Shown: positions 16,683-25,871, numbered from the stretch's first letter. The stretch: DNA of 50,482 nucleotides from Gemmatimonadota bacterium (GCA_009840005.1 VXOR01000104.1:1-50482), one strand, 5' to 3'. A program made the numbers and translations. The notes: generated from the letters alone by a model not told the origin.

Positions 16683-18584
16683 ATGCAGAGTCCGGCGCAA
16701 AAAGCCATCGTCATCGGCATGGACGGAGCCGCCATGGAGTTGGTGCAACACATGGTGGATCAAGGTCACATGCCCCACTTGGGGCAACTTATGGCGCAAG
16801 GCGTCAAGCGGCCCATGATCGGCGTCTTTCCAACCCTGACCCCACCCGGCTGGACGGCCACTTCGACCGGGGCTTGGGCGGGAACCCATCAAGTCATGGA
16901 CTTCAATATCCGCAAGTTAGGTGGGCGTCTCGACGAGACCGTGTGGGGCATCAACACCCAACTCTCCCAAGCCGAGTACTTGTGGAACACGGTCGAGCGG
17001 GCCGGTAAAAAGCCAATCTTGGTCAAGTGGGAGATGTCGTGGCCGCCGACCGTGCAGACCGGCATCCAAGTCGAGGGCACCGGGCCGGGCGTGTCCAACG
17101 TACATCAGATCACCGGCTACCATCTCTTTGTCGGCGGCGGCTGGACACCTCGGCCAATCGGCGGACCGCGCGACCCCGAGACATTGGACCCGAGCGCCTT
17201 GCAAAAGGTGCGCAACGTCGATCCAGTGGAAATCGTCCCAGCGGAAGGATGGCAAGATGCGCCCACATCCGCGCTGCCACCCAAGGAAGTGGCACTGGTC
17301 ATCGAACCGCTCAAGCGCGGGCGGGCTGACATGCGCCGACAAGGCCGGGAGGGGACGCCTAAGCATTTCTACGGACTGATCTACGCCTCAGCCGACAAGG
17401 GCTACGACCAGCTGCTAATATGCCGCAGCCGCAATGCGGGTGATCGAGTCGCCGAGCTAGCGGTAGGCCAATGGACCGAGTGGTGGAAGGACAGCTTTGA
17501 GATCGACGGCCAAGCGCTTGACGGCTACGTGCGCATGAAGCTCGTCAGCCTGAGCGCAGCAGGCGATGTGTTCGAGCTTTTTGTGCCGCAGGTCTGGCCG
17601 GCGACCGGGTACACGCAGCCGGAAGAAGTGGCACAGCAAATCGACGAAAACGTCGGCAATTTCCTACAGAATCCAGCACGCGACGCCTTGGGCGTAGTCG
17701 ATGATGCGACCTATTTCGAGCTGTTGGATTTTCACCACCAGCGGCTGGCCGAGGTCGCTGCTTACCTAACGGAGAGCAACGACTGGGACGTGCTGTTCAT
17801 CGAAACCCACGCCTCGGATTACACCAGCCACTTCTTCTTGTCACAGGCCGACGAGTGCAGCGGGGCCAACCCGCACACGCTGGCGCGCTGTCAAGCGGGC
17901 GTCGCCCAAACCTATGCTTCCATAGATGACATGATCGGCCGCGTCGTCGAGCTAGCCGATGACGACACCGTCGTCGCGGTCGTCGCCGACCACGGCGGTA
18001 CCCCCAACCAACACCGTCCGGTCGATATCGCCGAGGTGCTGGAACAGGCCGGCTTTTTGGTTTATGCAGACGCCGAGAAAAAGCAGATCGACTGGCAGCG
18101 GACGCGGGCGGCCAATGTGGGGCTGGTCCACATCTTCGTCAATCTCAAGGGACGCGAGCCTACGGGGATCGTCGATCCCAGCGACTACGAGCAAACGCGG
18201 CTCGACCTCATCGAAGCCCTCCACGCCTATCGCCATCCGCAGACCGGACGCGGTCCTTTTGCCCTCGCGCTGACGCGGGAAGACGCGGAAATGGTCAATC
18301 TGGCGGGCGAACTCGTCGGCGACGTGGTCTATGCCCTGCGAGCCGAATACGACGGAGCGCACGGCAAACAGCTACCCTCAGCCACCCTCGGCATCGGTGG
18401 GCAGCACTGCACGTTCGTGCTAGCTGGGGCCGGCGTAAAGCAAGGGCTGGCACTCGAGCGGCAGGTGCGAGCGGTGGACGTCGCGCCGACGCTGTGCTAC
18501 TTACTCGGTATCCCCATGCCCGCGCAGGTGGAAGGCGGCGTGATCTACGAGGCACTCGAAGACGCCGACTGGCATCTGCGATGA
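16683..18584 (+). CDS. alkaline phosphatase superfamily phosphodiesterase/nucleotide pyrophosphatase
   Basis: A predicted type I phosphodiesterase/nucleotide pyrophosphatase of the alkaline phosphatase superfamily, 633 aa. Seen: IVIGMDGAAMEL at the N-terminus (first metal aspartate), FPTLTPPGWTATSTGAW with the nucleophile threonine, ETHASDYTSHFF, VVADHGGTPNQHRP with the late Asp-His ligands, and a C-terminal metal histidine in LGIGGQHCTF. No signal peptide. GGAGAA precedes the ATG. Acts on unknown phospho- or sulfo-esters; its place after the sulfatase suggests the same catabolic route. Confidence 0.83.
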   Translation: MQSPAQKAIVIGMDGAAMELVQHMVDQGHMPHLGQLMAQGVKRPMIGVFPTLTPPGWTATSTGAWAGTHQVMDFNIRKLGGRLDETVWGINTQLSQAEYLWNTVERAGKKPILVKWEMSWPPTVQTGIQVEGTGPGVSNVHQITGYHLFVGGGWTPRPIGGPRDPETLDPSALQKVRNVDPVEIVPAEGWQDAPTSALPPKEVALVIEPLKRGRADMRRQGREGTPKHFYGLIYASADKGYDQLLICRSRNAGDRVAELAVGQWTEWWKDSFEIDGQALDGYVRMKLVSLSAAGDVFELFVPQVWPATGYTQPEEVAQQIDENVGNFLQNPARDALGVVDDATYFELLDFHHQRLAEVAAYLTESNDWDVLFIETHASDYTSHFFLSQADECSGANPHTLARCQAGVAQTYASIDDMIGRVVELADDDTVVAVVADHGGTPNQHRPVDIAEVLEQAGFLVYADAEKKQIDWQRTRAANVGLVHIFVNLKGREPTGIVDPSDYEQTRLDLIEALHAYRHPQTGRGPFALALTREDAEMVNLAGELVGDVVYALRAEYDGAHGKQLPSATLGIGGQHCTFVLAGAGVKQGLALERQVRAVDVAPTLCYLLGIPMPAQVEGGVIYEALEDADWHLR

Positions 18585-18633
18585 GCGACAGAATTTCACA
18601 GATCGGCTTTGCGAGAATCAAGAGAGAAGAAGG

Positions 18634-19818
18634 TTGGAAAAACGATTGACAAAACAACTCGGCAGTGGCGTCAATACCGTCGAACTCTTCTGCGGGATCG
18701 GAGGATTCCGGCTCGCATGTGATTCGCTGGGCCTTACCACTATATGGGCTAACGATTTGGATCCGCTTGCATGCACTGTTTACGCCGATGCGTTCAGTGC
18801 CCGAGGATTACACCAAGGGAATATCCGAGAGCTAATGTCTGAGATTCCATCCCACGACCTGCTCACCGCTGGTTTCCCATGCCAACCGTTCAGCAGTGCG
18901 GGAAAGAAGCAGGGGATCAGAGATGTACGCGGCACTCTCTTCCAAGAAATCGTTCGGACCATTGACCAACACCGACCTAGCTGGTTCATCCTTGAAAACG
19001 TCAAGCGACTACTGACTATGGAGGCCGGGGATCACTTCGCAACCATCCTTCTAAGCCTTTCTTCGCTAGGATATCAGTTAGAGTGGCGGCTTCTAAATGC
19101 CATTCACTTTTCACTACCCCAGAACCGAGAGCGGGTCGTTATCGCGGGTCGTCGGATATCTAATTGGGAGTCTGTCTCTATCAGCTTAGCCTCTCTGACC
19201 GACCTAGAGATGGTGCGTCGGCACAACTTTAACTCACTACACGACTATGAGCATTGGGTCTCATTGGAACGCCATCGTCGCAAGTTTGCTACTTGGGGAA
19301 TCTGTTATCGGGGTAGATTCTACGCCTGTGATACCGATGACTTCTCTGAGGCTACCTCCACGCCTTCCCTGCTCAGCGTGTTGGAATCCCAGCCCGACGA
19401 GCAGTTCTACATGGACGACTCAACCAAATTGCGAGTGGCAGAGAGCACGTTTGTCAATAGGCTGGTATCAGGGGTCCGGCTTCTCTACAACCAAGGTGGT
19501 GGTGCTCGCATGGGCTATACAGTTTTTGGGACTGACGGACTCGCACCCACATTGACTGCTTCACATAGCCGTCACTATGAACGGTACAAGGTCGGCGACC
19601 GATACCGGCGTCTTACGAATGTCGAGTACGCACGACTCCAAGGCTTTCCCGACGACCACTGTCGATCCGCGTCAATTTTTCAACAATACGGGCTTTACGG
19701 GAATGCTGTTCCCCCACCTATGGCTAAATGGGCTGTTAGTAAGATGATCGGAGCCGATCAACTTATGGTCGAAGATATTCCCCCTATCGAGGGCACCCAG
19801 ATGAGGCTCTTCGCGTGA
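18634..19818 (+). CDS. DNA (cytosine-5) methyltransferase of a type II R-M system
   Basis: It methylates cytosine at C5 within a recognition site not predictable here. Motifs are complete: I VELFCGIGGFR, IV GFPCQPFSSAGKKQG with catalytic Cys83, VI ENVKRL, VIII QNRERVVIAGR, and X YGNAVPPPM; about 394 aa. No ATG opens the frame: start is TTG at 18,634 or TTG at 18,646, the latter overlapping the stop of a 22-codon ORF from 18,581. The next gene starts in a GTGA overlap. The pair is visibly more AT-rich than the sugar-acid genes around it, a sign of transfer. Confidence 0.92.
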   Translation: MEKRLTKQLGSGVNTVELFCGIGGFRLACDSLGLTTIWANDLDPLACTVYADAFSARGLHQGNIRELMSEIPSHDLLTAGFPCQPFSSAGKKQGIRDVRGTLFQEIVRTIDQHRPSWFILENVKRLLTMEAGDHFATILLSLSSLGYQLEWRLLNAIHFSLPQNRERVVIAGRRISNWESVSISLASLTDLEMVRRHNFNSLHDYEHWVSLERHRRKFATWGICYRGRFYACDTDDFSEATSTPSLLSVLESQPDEQFYMDDSTKLRVAESTFVNRLVSGVRLLYNQGGGARMGYTVFGTDGLAPTLTASHSRHYERYKVGDRYRRLTNVEYARLQGFPDDHCRSASIFQQYGLYGNAVPPPMAKWAVSKMIGADQLMVEDIPPIEGTQMRLFA

Positions 19819-20792
19819 ACCACGTGCGAGAAGTAAAAGATGGGATTCGCACATCGCTTCCTAGAATTGTTAGCTGCCTAAACGACGCTTTAGGTGGGGG
19901 TAAAGCCCTTACCGATCTCGCTCTGGTACTGGAGCGACTCGGACGGGGTGGCCAACTTCCGCACTGGTACTCTGCACTCAGAGATCAGGGCATCCTCCCC
20001 AATCTTGATGGAAAGAGTCTGGGTAGCGTCTTGGAGATGCTCTTCGTGGCTGTGCTGGAAACGAAGTTTTACTTCGACTCTCCTCTTGTACCGTTCAAAG
20101 TCAACCCTGCAAGAGGCGTCGATATCCCAGATTTACAGTTGGGAATCAAGTCTCCATCAGAAAACTACTGTACAAGCGAGCCTTTCTTCTCGGCCTACGA
20201 GCGACTCCTTGGGAACGAGCACGATGCGGTCATCCTTCTAACTGACTATCAGACGCAGAAAGCTCATCCGCCGCTCAAAGTCCGTATCATCGATTACCAA
20301 TATCTCCGCGGTAGCCAGATAGCAGACTTCAGGCTGTGCGGAATTGCTCGGCATTGTCGCACTCGCATGCGATCTAGGATGGAAACGGAACTGAAGAAGG
20401 CAGTTCGTTTCCTCGCATATATTAACCAAAGCGACTGGGAGGCCAAACGGCTCCTTCGGCTCCTTACCGCCGCATCAGATGACGAAGTCAAGCGTACAGT
20501 TGCATACATTCGAGCGGAGTACGAGCAGGACGTTAAGAAGCGCAGTCGGGCCGGTCGCGAACCATTACCAGTAGGCTCAATGAGTCGAATCGAAGACATT
20601 CTCCAAGTTTCCCCGCATATTCTTGGCGTTATAAACGCCGCAGACAACTGGGTTATTGAAATCCATAAGGACTTTGGACGCTATCCCAATGACAATGAGT
20701 GGGAGCGTTTCATGCGTAGTCCGTTGGACGGGCAGATTGGGATGTCTTACGCCCTGCAATGGAGGTATAATTTTGGTCGGATCTTCAGGTAG
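19815..20792 (+). CDS. probable type II restriction endonuclease
   Basis: Assigned mainly by context: it overlaps the methyltransferase stop by 4 bases with a GTG start, the usual R-M arrangement. The 325-aa protein has a PD-(D/E)XK-like segment, GVDIPDLQLGIKSPS (Asp103, Asp106, Lys112), followed by TSEPFFSAYERLLG. Residue -2 to the lysine is glycine rather than acid, so the second carboxylate may come from elsewhere, for example Glu73 or Glu82. I do not recognise a named endonuclease family, and the site cannot be predicted. Confidence 0.7.
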   Translation: MNHVREVKDGIRTSLPRIVSCLNDALGGGKALTDLALVLERLGRGGQLPHWYSALRDQGILPNLDGKSLGSVLEMLFVAVLETKFYFDSPLVPFKVNPARGVDIPDLQLGIKSPSENYCTSEPFFSAYERLLGNEHDAVILLTDYQTQKAHPPLKVRIIDYQYLRGSQIADFRLCGIARHCRTRMRSRMETELKKAVRFLAYINQSDWEAKRLLRLLTAASDDEVKRTVAYIRAEYEQDVKKRSRAGREPLPVGSMSRIEDILQVSPHILGVINAADNWVIEIHKDFGRYPNDNEWERFMRSPLDGQIGMSYALQWRYNFGRIFR

Positions 20793-20824
20793 CCTATTTT
20801 CCATTTTTGCGAAGGATACGACGA

Positions 20825-21847
20825 ATGAAAGCAGCCTACTACTGCGGCGACCGCACGGTCGAAATCGGCGAGTGCCGAGTACAATCCCCTAGCGCAGGTC
20901 AGGTGCGGATCGAAGTGGCCTATTGCGGCGTATGCGGCACGGATATCCACATTTACCTAGGCCATCAGGACCGCCGCATCGACATGCCTCAAGTCATTGG
21001 GCACGAGATGTCGGGGCGGATCGCAGAAGTCGGGGCCAATGTCGAAGGCTGGGCCGCGGGCGATCCGGTCGTAGTGCGCCCCTTAGAGGCTTGCGGTGCG
21101 TGCGCGGCCTGCAACGCCGGTAATGGCCATATCTGCCAAAACCTAAACTTCATCGGCATCGACAGTCCGGGTGCCTTCCAGGGGTCGTGGACCGTGCCAG
21201 CCCACACACTGCACCGCCTGCCGGATGACATGCCGATGACACTCGGTGCCCTAGTCGAGCCGCTGGCGGTCGCCTGCCACGACGTGCGCTTGGGCGAGGT
21301 GGTGCCGGGTGAAAAAGTGGTGGTAATCGGCGGCGGCCCGATCGGTTTGCTCAATGCGCTAGTGGCGCAACACGCGGGAGCCGAGGTGCGAGTGGCCGAG
21401 GTCAATGCCTTTCGGCTACAGGCAGCACACGCGCTGGGGCTGGAAACCGTCCATCCGCTGGAGGAGGACTTGGTCGCCCACGTCGAATCCTGGACCGAAG
21501 GCGCGGGGGCCGACGCAGTCTTCGAAGTTTCCGGCTCGTCGGCCGGGGCCGAGGTAATGACTAAACTCGCCAAGGTTCGGGGGCGGATCGTGGTGGTGGC
21601 GATTTTCGCTGACGCGCCCCAAGTCGATCTCTTTCAATTCTTCTGGCGCGAGTTAAAAATGTGCGGCGTGCGCGTGTACGAACCCGAGGACTACGACCGC
21701 GCCATCGAACTAGCAGCCAGCGGTGCGCTACCGCTCAACGAACTGATTACCGAGCGCCTTCCCTTAGACGCGCTACCCGACGCCTTCGCCCGGCTGACAG
21801 CGGGCACGGACGCGGTCAAAATTTTAATCGACACCCAAGGGGAATAA
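20825..21847 (+). CDS. zinc-dependent medium-chain alcohol/polyol dehydrogenase
   Basis: NAD(P)-dependent oxidation of a polyol or sugar acid. Seen: catalytic zinc ligands in CGVCGTDIH and GHEMSG, structural-zinc cysteines in EACGACAACNAGNGHIC, and a Rossmann motif VVIGGGPIGL; 340 aa. The ATG at 20,825 has AAGGA at good distance; an upstream TTG in frame is less likely. The next gene (SDR) starts 6 bases later, so both form a unit. It resembles threonine/sorbitol/galactonate dehydrogenases, exact substrate uncertain. The unit probably continues the sugar-acid pathway begun at 12,228, now separated by the R-M pair. Confidence 0.87.
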   Translation: MKAAYYCGDRTVEIGECRVQSPSAGQVRIEVAYCGVCGTDIHIYLGHQDRRIDMPQVIGHEMSGRIAEVGANVEGWAAGDPVVVRPLEACGACAACNAGNGHICQNLNFIGIDSPGAFQGSWTVPAHTLHRLPDDMPMTLGALVEPLAVACHDVRLGEVVPGEKVVVIGGGPIGLLNALVAQHAGAEVRVAEVNAFRLQAAHALGLETVHPLEEDLVAHVESWTEGAGADAVFEVSGSSAGAEVMTKLAKVRGRIVVVAIFADAPQVDLFQFFWRELKMCGVRVYEPEDYDRAIELAASGALPLNELITERLPLDALPDAFARLTAGTDAVKILIDTQGE

Positions 21848-21853
21848 CATAGA

Positions 21854-22621
21854 ATGAGCATCTTGGACCTTTTTAAGCTCGACGGCCAAACGGCCCTCGT
21901 CACCGGCTGCCGCCGAGGCATCGGGCGTGGATTCGCGCAAGCATTGGCCGAGGCGGGCGCGGACATCGTCGGCGTCAGCGCCTCGCTGGAAGCAGACTCC
22001 GAGGTCGGCCAAGACATTGCCGAACGCGGCAAGCGCTTCACAGGATATGCCTGCGATTTCAGCGACCGGAAGGCAGTCCGCGCCTTCGTCGAGCAAGTCA
22101 ACGCCGAAGTCGGCCCAATCGACATCCTCATCAACAACGCCGGTACCATTCGACGCGCTCCGGCTGAGGAACATGGAGACGAAGACTGGGACCACGTCAT
22201 CGAGGTCAACTTAAACGCACAGTTCGTACTGGCGCGAGAATTCGGCAAGCAAATGCTGTCTCGCGGCCGAGGCAAGATCGTCTTTACCGCTTCAGTACTG
22301 ACCTTCCAAGGCGGCATCACAGTGCCGGGCTATGCCGCGGCCAAGGGCGGAATCGGGCAGTTGACGATGGCGCTGGCCAACGAGTGGGCCGGTCGCGGAG
22401 TCAACGTCAATGCCATTGCCCCCGGCTATATCGCCACCGACAACAATCAGGCCCTGCGCGACGATCAGGTGCGCAACGAGCAGCTACTAGTGAGAATTCC
22501 AGCCGGCCGGTGGGGCACGCCGGACGACTTAAAAGGCGCGGTAGTGTGGCTGTCGTCGCGGGCGGCCGATTACGTGCACGGGGCCGTCGTAATTGTCGAT
22601 GGCGGGTGGATGGGCCGCTGA
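21854..22621 (+). CDS. short-chain dehydrogenase, KduD-like
   Basis: A classical SDR (255 aa) with TGCRRGIGRG cofactor loop near residues 17-26, NNAGTIRR, and the catalytic YAAAK (Tyr160, Lys164) with an upstream serine. The sequence around NNAGTIRRAPAEEH and the ending VHGAVVIVDGGWMGR resemble 2-deoxy-D-gluconate/2-dehydro-3-deoxygluconate 3-dehydrogenases. That role would fit the mannonate dehydratase-like gene and the adjacent MDR enzyme in uronate catabolism. Family assignment is secure; the precise reaction is inferred. Confidence 0.85.
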   Translation: MSILDLFKLDGQTALVTGCRRGIGRGFAQALAEAGADIVGVSASLEADSEVGQDIAERGKRFTGYACDFSDRKAVRAFVEQVNAEVGPIDILINNAGTIRRAPAEEHGDEDWDHVIEVNLNAQFVLAREFGKQMLSRGRGKIVFTASVLTFQGGITVPGYAAAKGGIGQLTMALANEWAGRGVNVNAIAPGYIATDNNQALRDDQVRNEQLLVRIPAGRWGTPDDLKGAVVWLSSRAADYVHGAVVIVDGGWMGR

Positions 22622-22647
22622 GATGGGAATTAATAAGGAGTCCAAGA

Positions 22648-22944
22648 GTGAGCTTACAGGGCGTTCCAGACAGCATTAAGCGCGACGTGGCCCGCGGAGT
22701 GGCGATCCTCAAAGAGGCCGGCTGTCAGCAGGTGTACGTGTTCGGCTCCGTAGCAGAGGGACGAGTACGGCCCGACTCAGACATTGACTTTGCCGTCCGC
22801 GGCTGTCCGGCGAAACAGTTCTTCAAGTTGCAGGGGAGACTACTCATAGAACTGCGTCGCTCTGCTGACCTAGTTGACTTGGATGCCGACCCAGACCTGA
22901 CGGCCTTTCTCCAACGTGAAGCGGGCATGATCCATGTTGGATGA
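22648..22944 (+). CDS. MNT-type nucleotidyltransferase (antitoxin of a HEPN/MNT pair)
   Basis: A minimal nucleotidyltransferase of 98 aa. Seen: VFGSVAEGRVRPDSDIDFAV, containing the GS and DxD catalytic motif, and a later VDLDAD that carries the third carboxylate. Proteins of this type act as antitoxins by adenylylating a HEPN RNase toxin. GTG 22,648 is preceded by AAGGAG at ideal distance. The partner ORF overlaps its end by 11 bases but is broken (see 22,934), so the antitoxin may now be an orphan. Confidence 0.82.
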   Translation: MSLQGVPDSIKRDVARGVAILKEAGCQQVYVFGSVAEGRVRPDSDIDFAVRGCPAKQFFKLQGRLLIELRRSADLVDLDADPDLTAFLQREAGMIHVG

Positions 22945-23067
22945 TCGTGCTCTGGCTCACATTGAGCGAGAATTGCAGCAGATCGAGGACCTTTTTCGTG
23001 CGTATCGCACACTCCTATCTAAGAATTGACTGCATTAGCGGGCGTTCTCCATTCGTTCTACAAAGGT
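22934..23067 (+). pseudogene. truncated, frameshifted HEPN toxin remnant
   Basis: The ORF starting at 22,934 encodes MLDDRALAHIERELQQIEDL onward and stops after 31 codons. Immediately after, in another frame, 23,026-23,067 encodes LTALAGVLHSFYKG, which looks like the next conserved helix of HepT-like HEPN toxins. A short internal deletion plus frameshift, and loss of everything beyond, is therefore likely. The break point coincides with the start of cas3 at 23,072, so arrival of the CRISPR-Cas locus may have removed the rest. The toxin comparison is from memory of the family, not from a search. Confidence 0.6.
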
Positions 23068-23071
23068 TACT

Positions 23072-25765
23072 ATGGAAGCCGCCCACCTGCTGGCGTTCTG
23101 GGGCAAAACGCCGCGTGTTTCCCAAGATTCCAATGGCATCGCCTACAAGCCCCTCTTGCACCATCTAATGGATGTCGCTGCCGTCGCCCTGAGATGGCAG
23201 CAATTAAATTCTGCCCGTCTTGAGCGCGAAGCCGCTTTGTTGAATGAGAGTCCAGAGTGCTTAGCCAGGACCACAGCCTTTCTGGCCGGCATACACGATC
23301 TCGGCAAGTTTTCATGCAGCTTTCAGGCGAAGGTACCCGAATTGTGGCCAGAGCAGATCCTTGGCCCGAAGAGAGAAATCGCCGACCGAGGTCATTGGCG
23401 CAACACGGCTATCCTTCTCAGAGCCGAGCCAATATCCCAAGAGTTCGCCAGCCTATTCCCTAGCATCCCTTATGGTATATCACCGATCATTGCTGCCATC
23501 GCGGGGCACCATGGACGACCACCCGAGGGACAGGATGAAGTAAACGCCGATCCAAACAAAGCTCGGCGCGACCAGCAGCTTGGTGAGGAATGCGTGGACG
23601 CGGCTCATACTGCCTTTTGCACTCTCCTGAACCTGATAGAGCCTCTGCCGTTATCATCTCTCGAGAAACAGAAGCAGGCGGCGCAGTGGTCTTGGCGCTT
23701 GTCAGGGCTTGTCACACTGGCCGACTGGGTCGGTTCGGACTCTGATTACTTCTCTTTTGAATCGATCGATACGAAGATAGATGCCTATTGGGACTGGGCG
23801 CTTGCTCAGGCCGAAAAATCCCTAGCGGGTAAGGGGTTACTGGCCCAGTCTCCAGAGTCCCGTCCGAGTTATGCTAGTTTCGCTCCACGAGCTGCCGCCC
23901 GTCCAAGACCCATGCAGAAACTGGCGGAAGAAGCACCACTCAAGGACGGAGCGCAATTGTTCATCTTGGAAGACACCACAGGAGCCGGTAAAACAGAAGC
24001 GGCCATCATGCTCGCAGCCCGGATGATGGAAGCGGGCAAAGGCGAGGGCCTGTACTTTGCGCTGCCGACTATGGCAACGGCCAACGCTATGTACGAGCGG
24101 CTGGCGGAGGCTTATCAGACGCTATTTGAAACTTCGGCCGCTTACGCCCCCTCACTCGTCTTGGCACACGGTAGGTCGAACCTGTCCGAGGCGTTCCGCG
24201 CTATCGTCAACCCCACTAACATGGCTAACGACAGCGAGGATGAAACCGCATCTGCCTTTTGTACCCAATGGATCTCAGATAACCGAAAGAAAGCCTTTTA
24301 CGCAGAGGTCGGAGCGGGGACCATTGACCAAGCCTTTCTCTCGATCCTCCCCAAAAAACATCTAACCTTGCGTCAATACGGGCTGGCTGGCCGCATCCTC
24401 ATCGTTGATGAAGCCCATTGCTTTGATGCCTATATGGGCGAGGAACTCTCCGCGCTGCTGGAACTTCACGCCCAAAACGGCGGCTCCGCCATCGTGCTCT
24501 CGGCGACCTTATCTCTGGAGCAGCGCCGTAATATGACAGAGGCGTTTGCCAAGGGCCTCGGCCTGCGCGACCCAGAAGATCTGAGCGATCAACTGTGTAG
24601 TGAGGCGTACCCGCTGCTTACCTCAGCCACAATCGGCGGAGTACAGGAATGCGAATCGGGATTCGATTCAGCGTTGCGTCGTAGCGTAACGGTAGAACGC
24701 CTGCCCGACCGAATAACCACCGAGACACGGGCGCTCTCCGCAGCAAAAAAGGAAGCGGCCGTGCTGGTCATCTGCAACGCAGTAGATGAGGCCATCGCTG
24801 TATATGAATCGCTTGTGGGCCAAGTGGACAACCCAGATCACATTCACCTCTTCCACGCTCGGTTTGCCCAAAGCGATAGGCAGGTCATAGAAAAGGATGT
24901 ATTGCATCGATTCGGACGAGACGCCAAAGCGATGGACCGAGCAGGCCATATCCTTGTGGCCACGCAAGTAGTTGAGCAAAGTCTTGACCTCGACTTTGAC
25001 CTCGTCATTTCGGACCTCGCGCCGGTGGATCTCATAATTCAGCGAGCCGGGCGAATGTGGCGGCATTTGGACAAGCGTCCGCCGGAACGCCGCCCGATAG
25101 CCGGCCCCCAAGTGCTTGTTGTCTCACCAGGCCCCGATCAGGTAGAAGATGCAAACTGGCTTGAGCCAGTACTCGGCAAGGCGGCCTTTGTCTATCAACA
25201 TGCCGGCGTGATGTGGCGTAGCGCAAAGGCCCTGTTTGACGCCGGACGTATTGACACGCCGGGAAGTTTTCGCCCGTTGATTGAGCGCGTTTACGCCAAT
25301 GAAGATGTGCCACTAGCTCTCGAAGAAAAACAGATCGAGGACGAAGGGAAGGAGTGGGGCAATCGCTCGCTGGGCCGATTTAACGTCGTTGATCTACAAG
25401 GCGGCTACGGTAGCCTGTCAACGGAATTGAGCGGTACAGAGGATATCGGCACCCGCTTGGGAGAGAAGACCGTCACGTTGCGCTTGGCCTACATAGAAGA
25501 AGGGCGTCTTGTCCCTTGGTGCGTCGCATCTGATGACGATCCCAACAGGGCTTGGACCTTGTCCGAAATCCGAGTACGGGAGAAATTTCTCACTGGCACT
25601 TCTCCACCGTCCGCGGATCAGGCCCTGCACGAGCGGGCTAAACGCGACTGGCCGGAATGGGAGCGCCGCGAGATACTTATTGCCGTGGTGGAAGACGATG
25701 GTCGGGTGCGATTGGAAGGGGCGGATAACGATTTCACATATTCCAAAAAACGAGGCATGGTCTAA
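23072..25765 (+). CDS. cas3: type I-E Cas3 nuclease-helicase
   Basis: The effector recruited by Cascade to nick, unwind and degrade target DNA. N-terminal HD nuclease: HHLMD near residue 30, GIHDLGK around 73 and AGHHG. SF2 helicase: TTGAGKTEA near 303, VDEAH near 445, SATLS, and VATQVVEQSLDLDFD with QRAGRMWRH near 656. A C-terminal accessory region follows; 897 aa, complete. AAAGG lies at ribosome-binding distance, within the HEPN remnant. It is separated from the Cascade operon by about 660 bases holding a small membrane-protein gene and a degenerate mini-array. Confidence 0.95.
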   Translation: MEAAHLLAFWGKTPRVSQDSNGIAYKPLLHHLMDVAAVALRWQQLNSARLEREAALLNESPECLARTTAFLAGIHDLGKFSCSFQAKVPELWPEQILGPKREIADRGHWRNTAILLRAEPISQEFASLFPSIPYGISPIIAAIAGHHGRPPEGQDEVNADPNKARRDQQLGEECVDAAHTAFCTLLNLIEPLPLSSLEKQKQAAQWSWRLSGLVTLADWVGSDSDYFSFESIDTKIDAYWDWALAQAEKSLAGKGLLAQSPESRPSYASFAPRAAARPRPMQKLAEEAPLKDGAQLFILEDTTGAGKTEAAIMLAARMMEAGKGEGLYFALPTMATANAMYERLAEAYQTLFETSAAYAPSLVLAHGRSNLSEAFRAIVNPTNMANDSEDETASAFCTQWISDNRKKAFYAEVGAGTIDQAFLSILPKKHLTLRQYGLAGRILIVDEAHCFDAYMGEELSALLELHAQNGGSAIVLSATLSLEQRRNMTEAFAKGLGLRDPEDLSDQLCSEAYPLLTSATIGGVQECESGFDSALRRSVTVERLPDRITTETRALSAAKKEAAVLVICNAVDEAIAVYESLVGQVDNPDHIHLFHARFAQSDRQVIEKDVLHRFGRDAKAMDRAGHILVATQVVEQSLDLDFDLVISDLAPVDLIIQRAGRMWRHLDKRPPERRPIAGPQVLVVSPGPDQVEDANWLEPVLGKAAFVYQHAGVMWRSAKALFDAGRIDTPGSFRPLIERVYANEDVPLALEEKQIEDEGKEWGNRSLGRFNVVDLQGGYGSLSTELSGTEDIGTRLGEKTVTLRLAYIEEGRLVPWCVASDDDPNRAWTLSEIRVREKFLTGTSPPSADQALHERAKRDWPEWERREILIAVVEDDGRVRLEGADNDFTYSKKRGMV

Positions 25766-25778
25766 ATTCTATCGGCGG

Positions 25779-25807
25779 TTGAAATCGGTTGCATCTATCT
25801 GTACTAT
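25779..25807 (+). promoter_or_regulatory. candidate sigma-70 promoter for the 83-aa gene and mini-array
   Basis: TTGAAA (25,779-25,784) and TACTAT (25,802-25,807) are separated by exactly 17 bases, just after the cas3 stop and 65 bases before the 83-aa ORF. It could also transcribe the degenerate repeats at 26,194-26,326 as a distal part of the same RNA. Purely sequence-based. Confidence 0.5.
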
Positions 25808-25871
25808 GTGTACAATTAAGCAATAGCCTGTTCTTATGGTATCCAACCTAAACCGCTAGACGAGGCGACGC

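Noticed and set aside
18581..18649. 22-codon ORF between the phosphodiesterase and the methyltransferase
   Set aside because: Too short to support as a gene; kept only as a possible translational-coupling feature.
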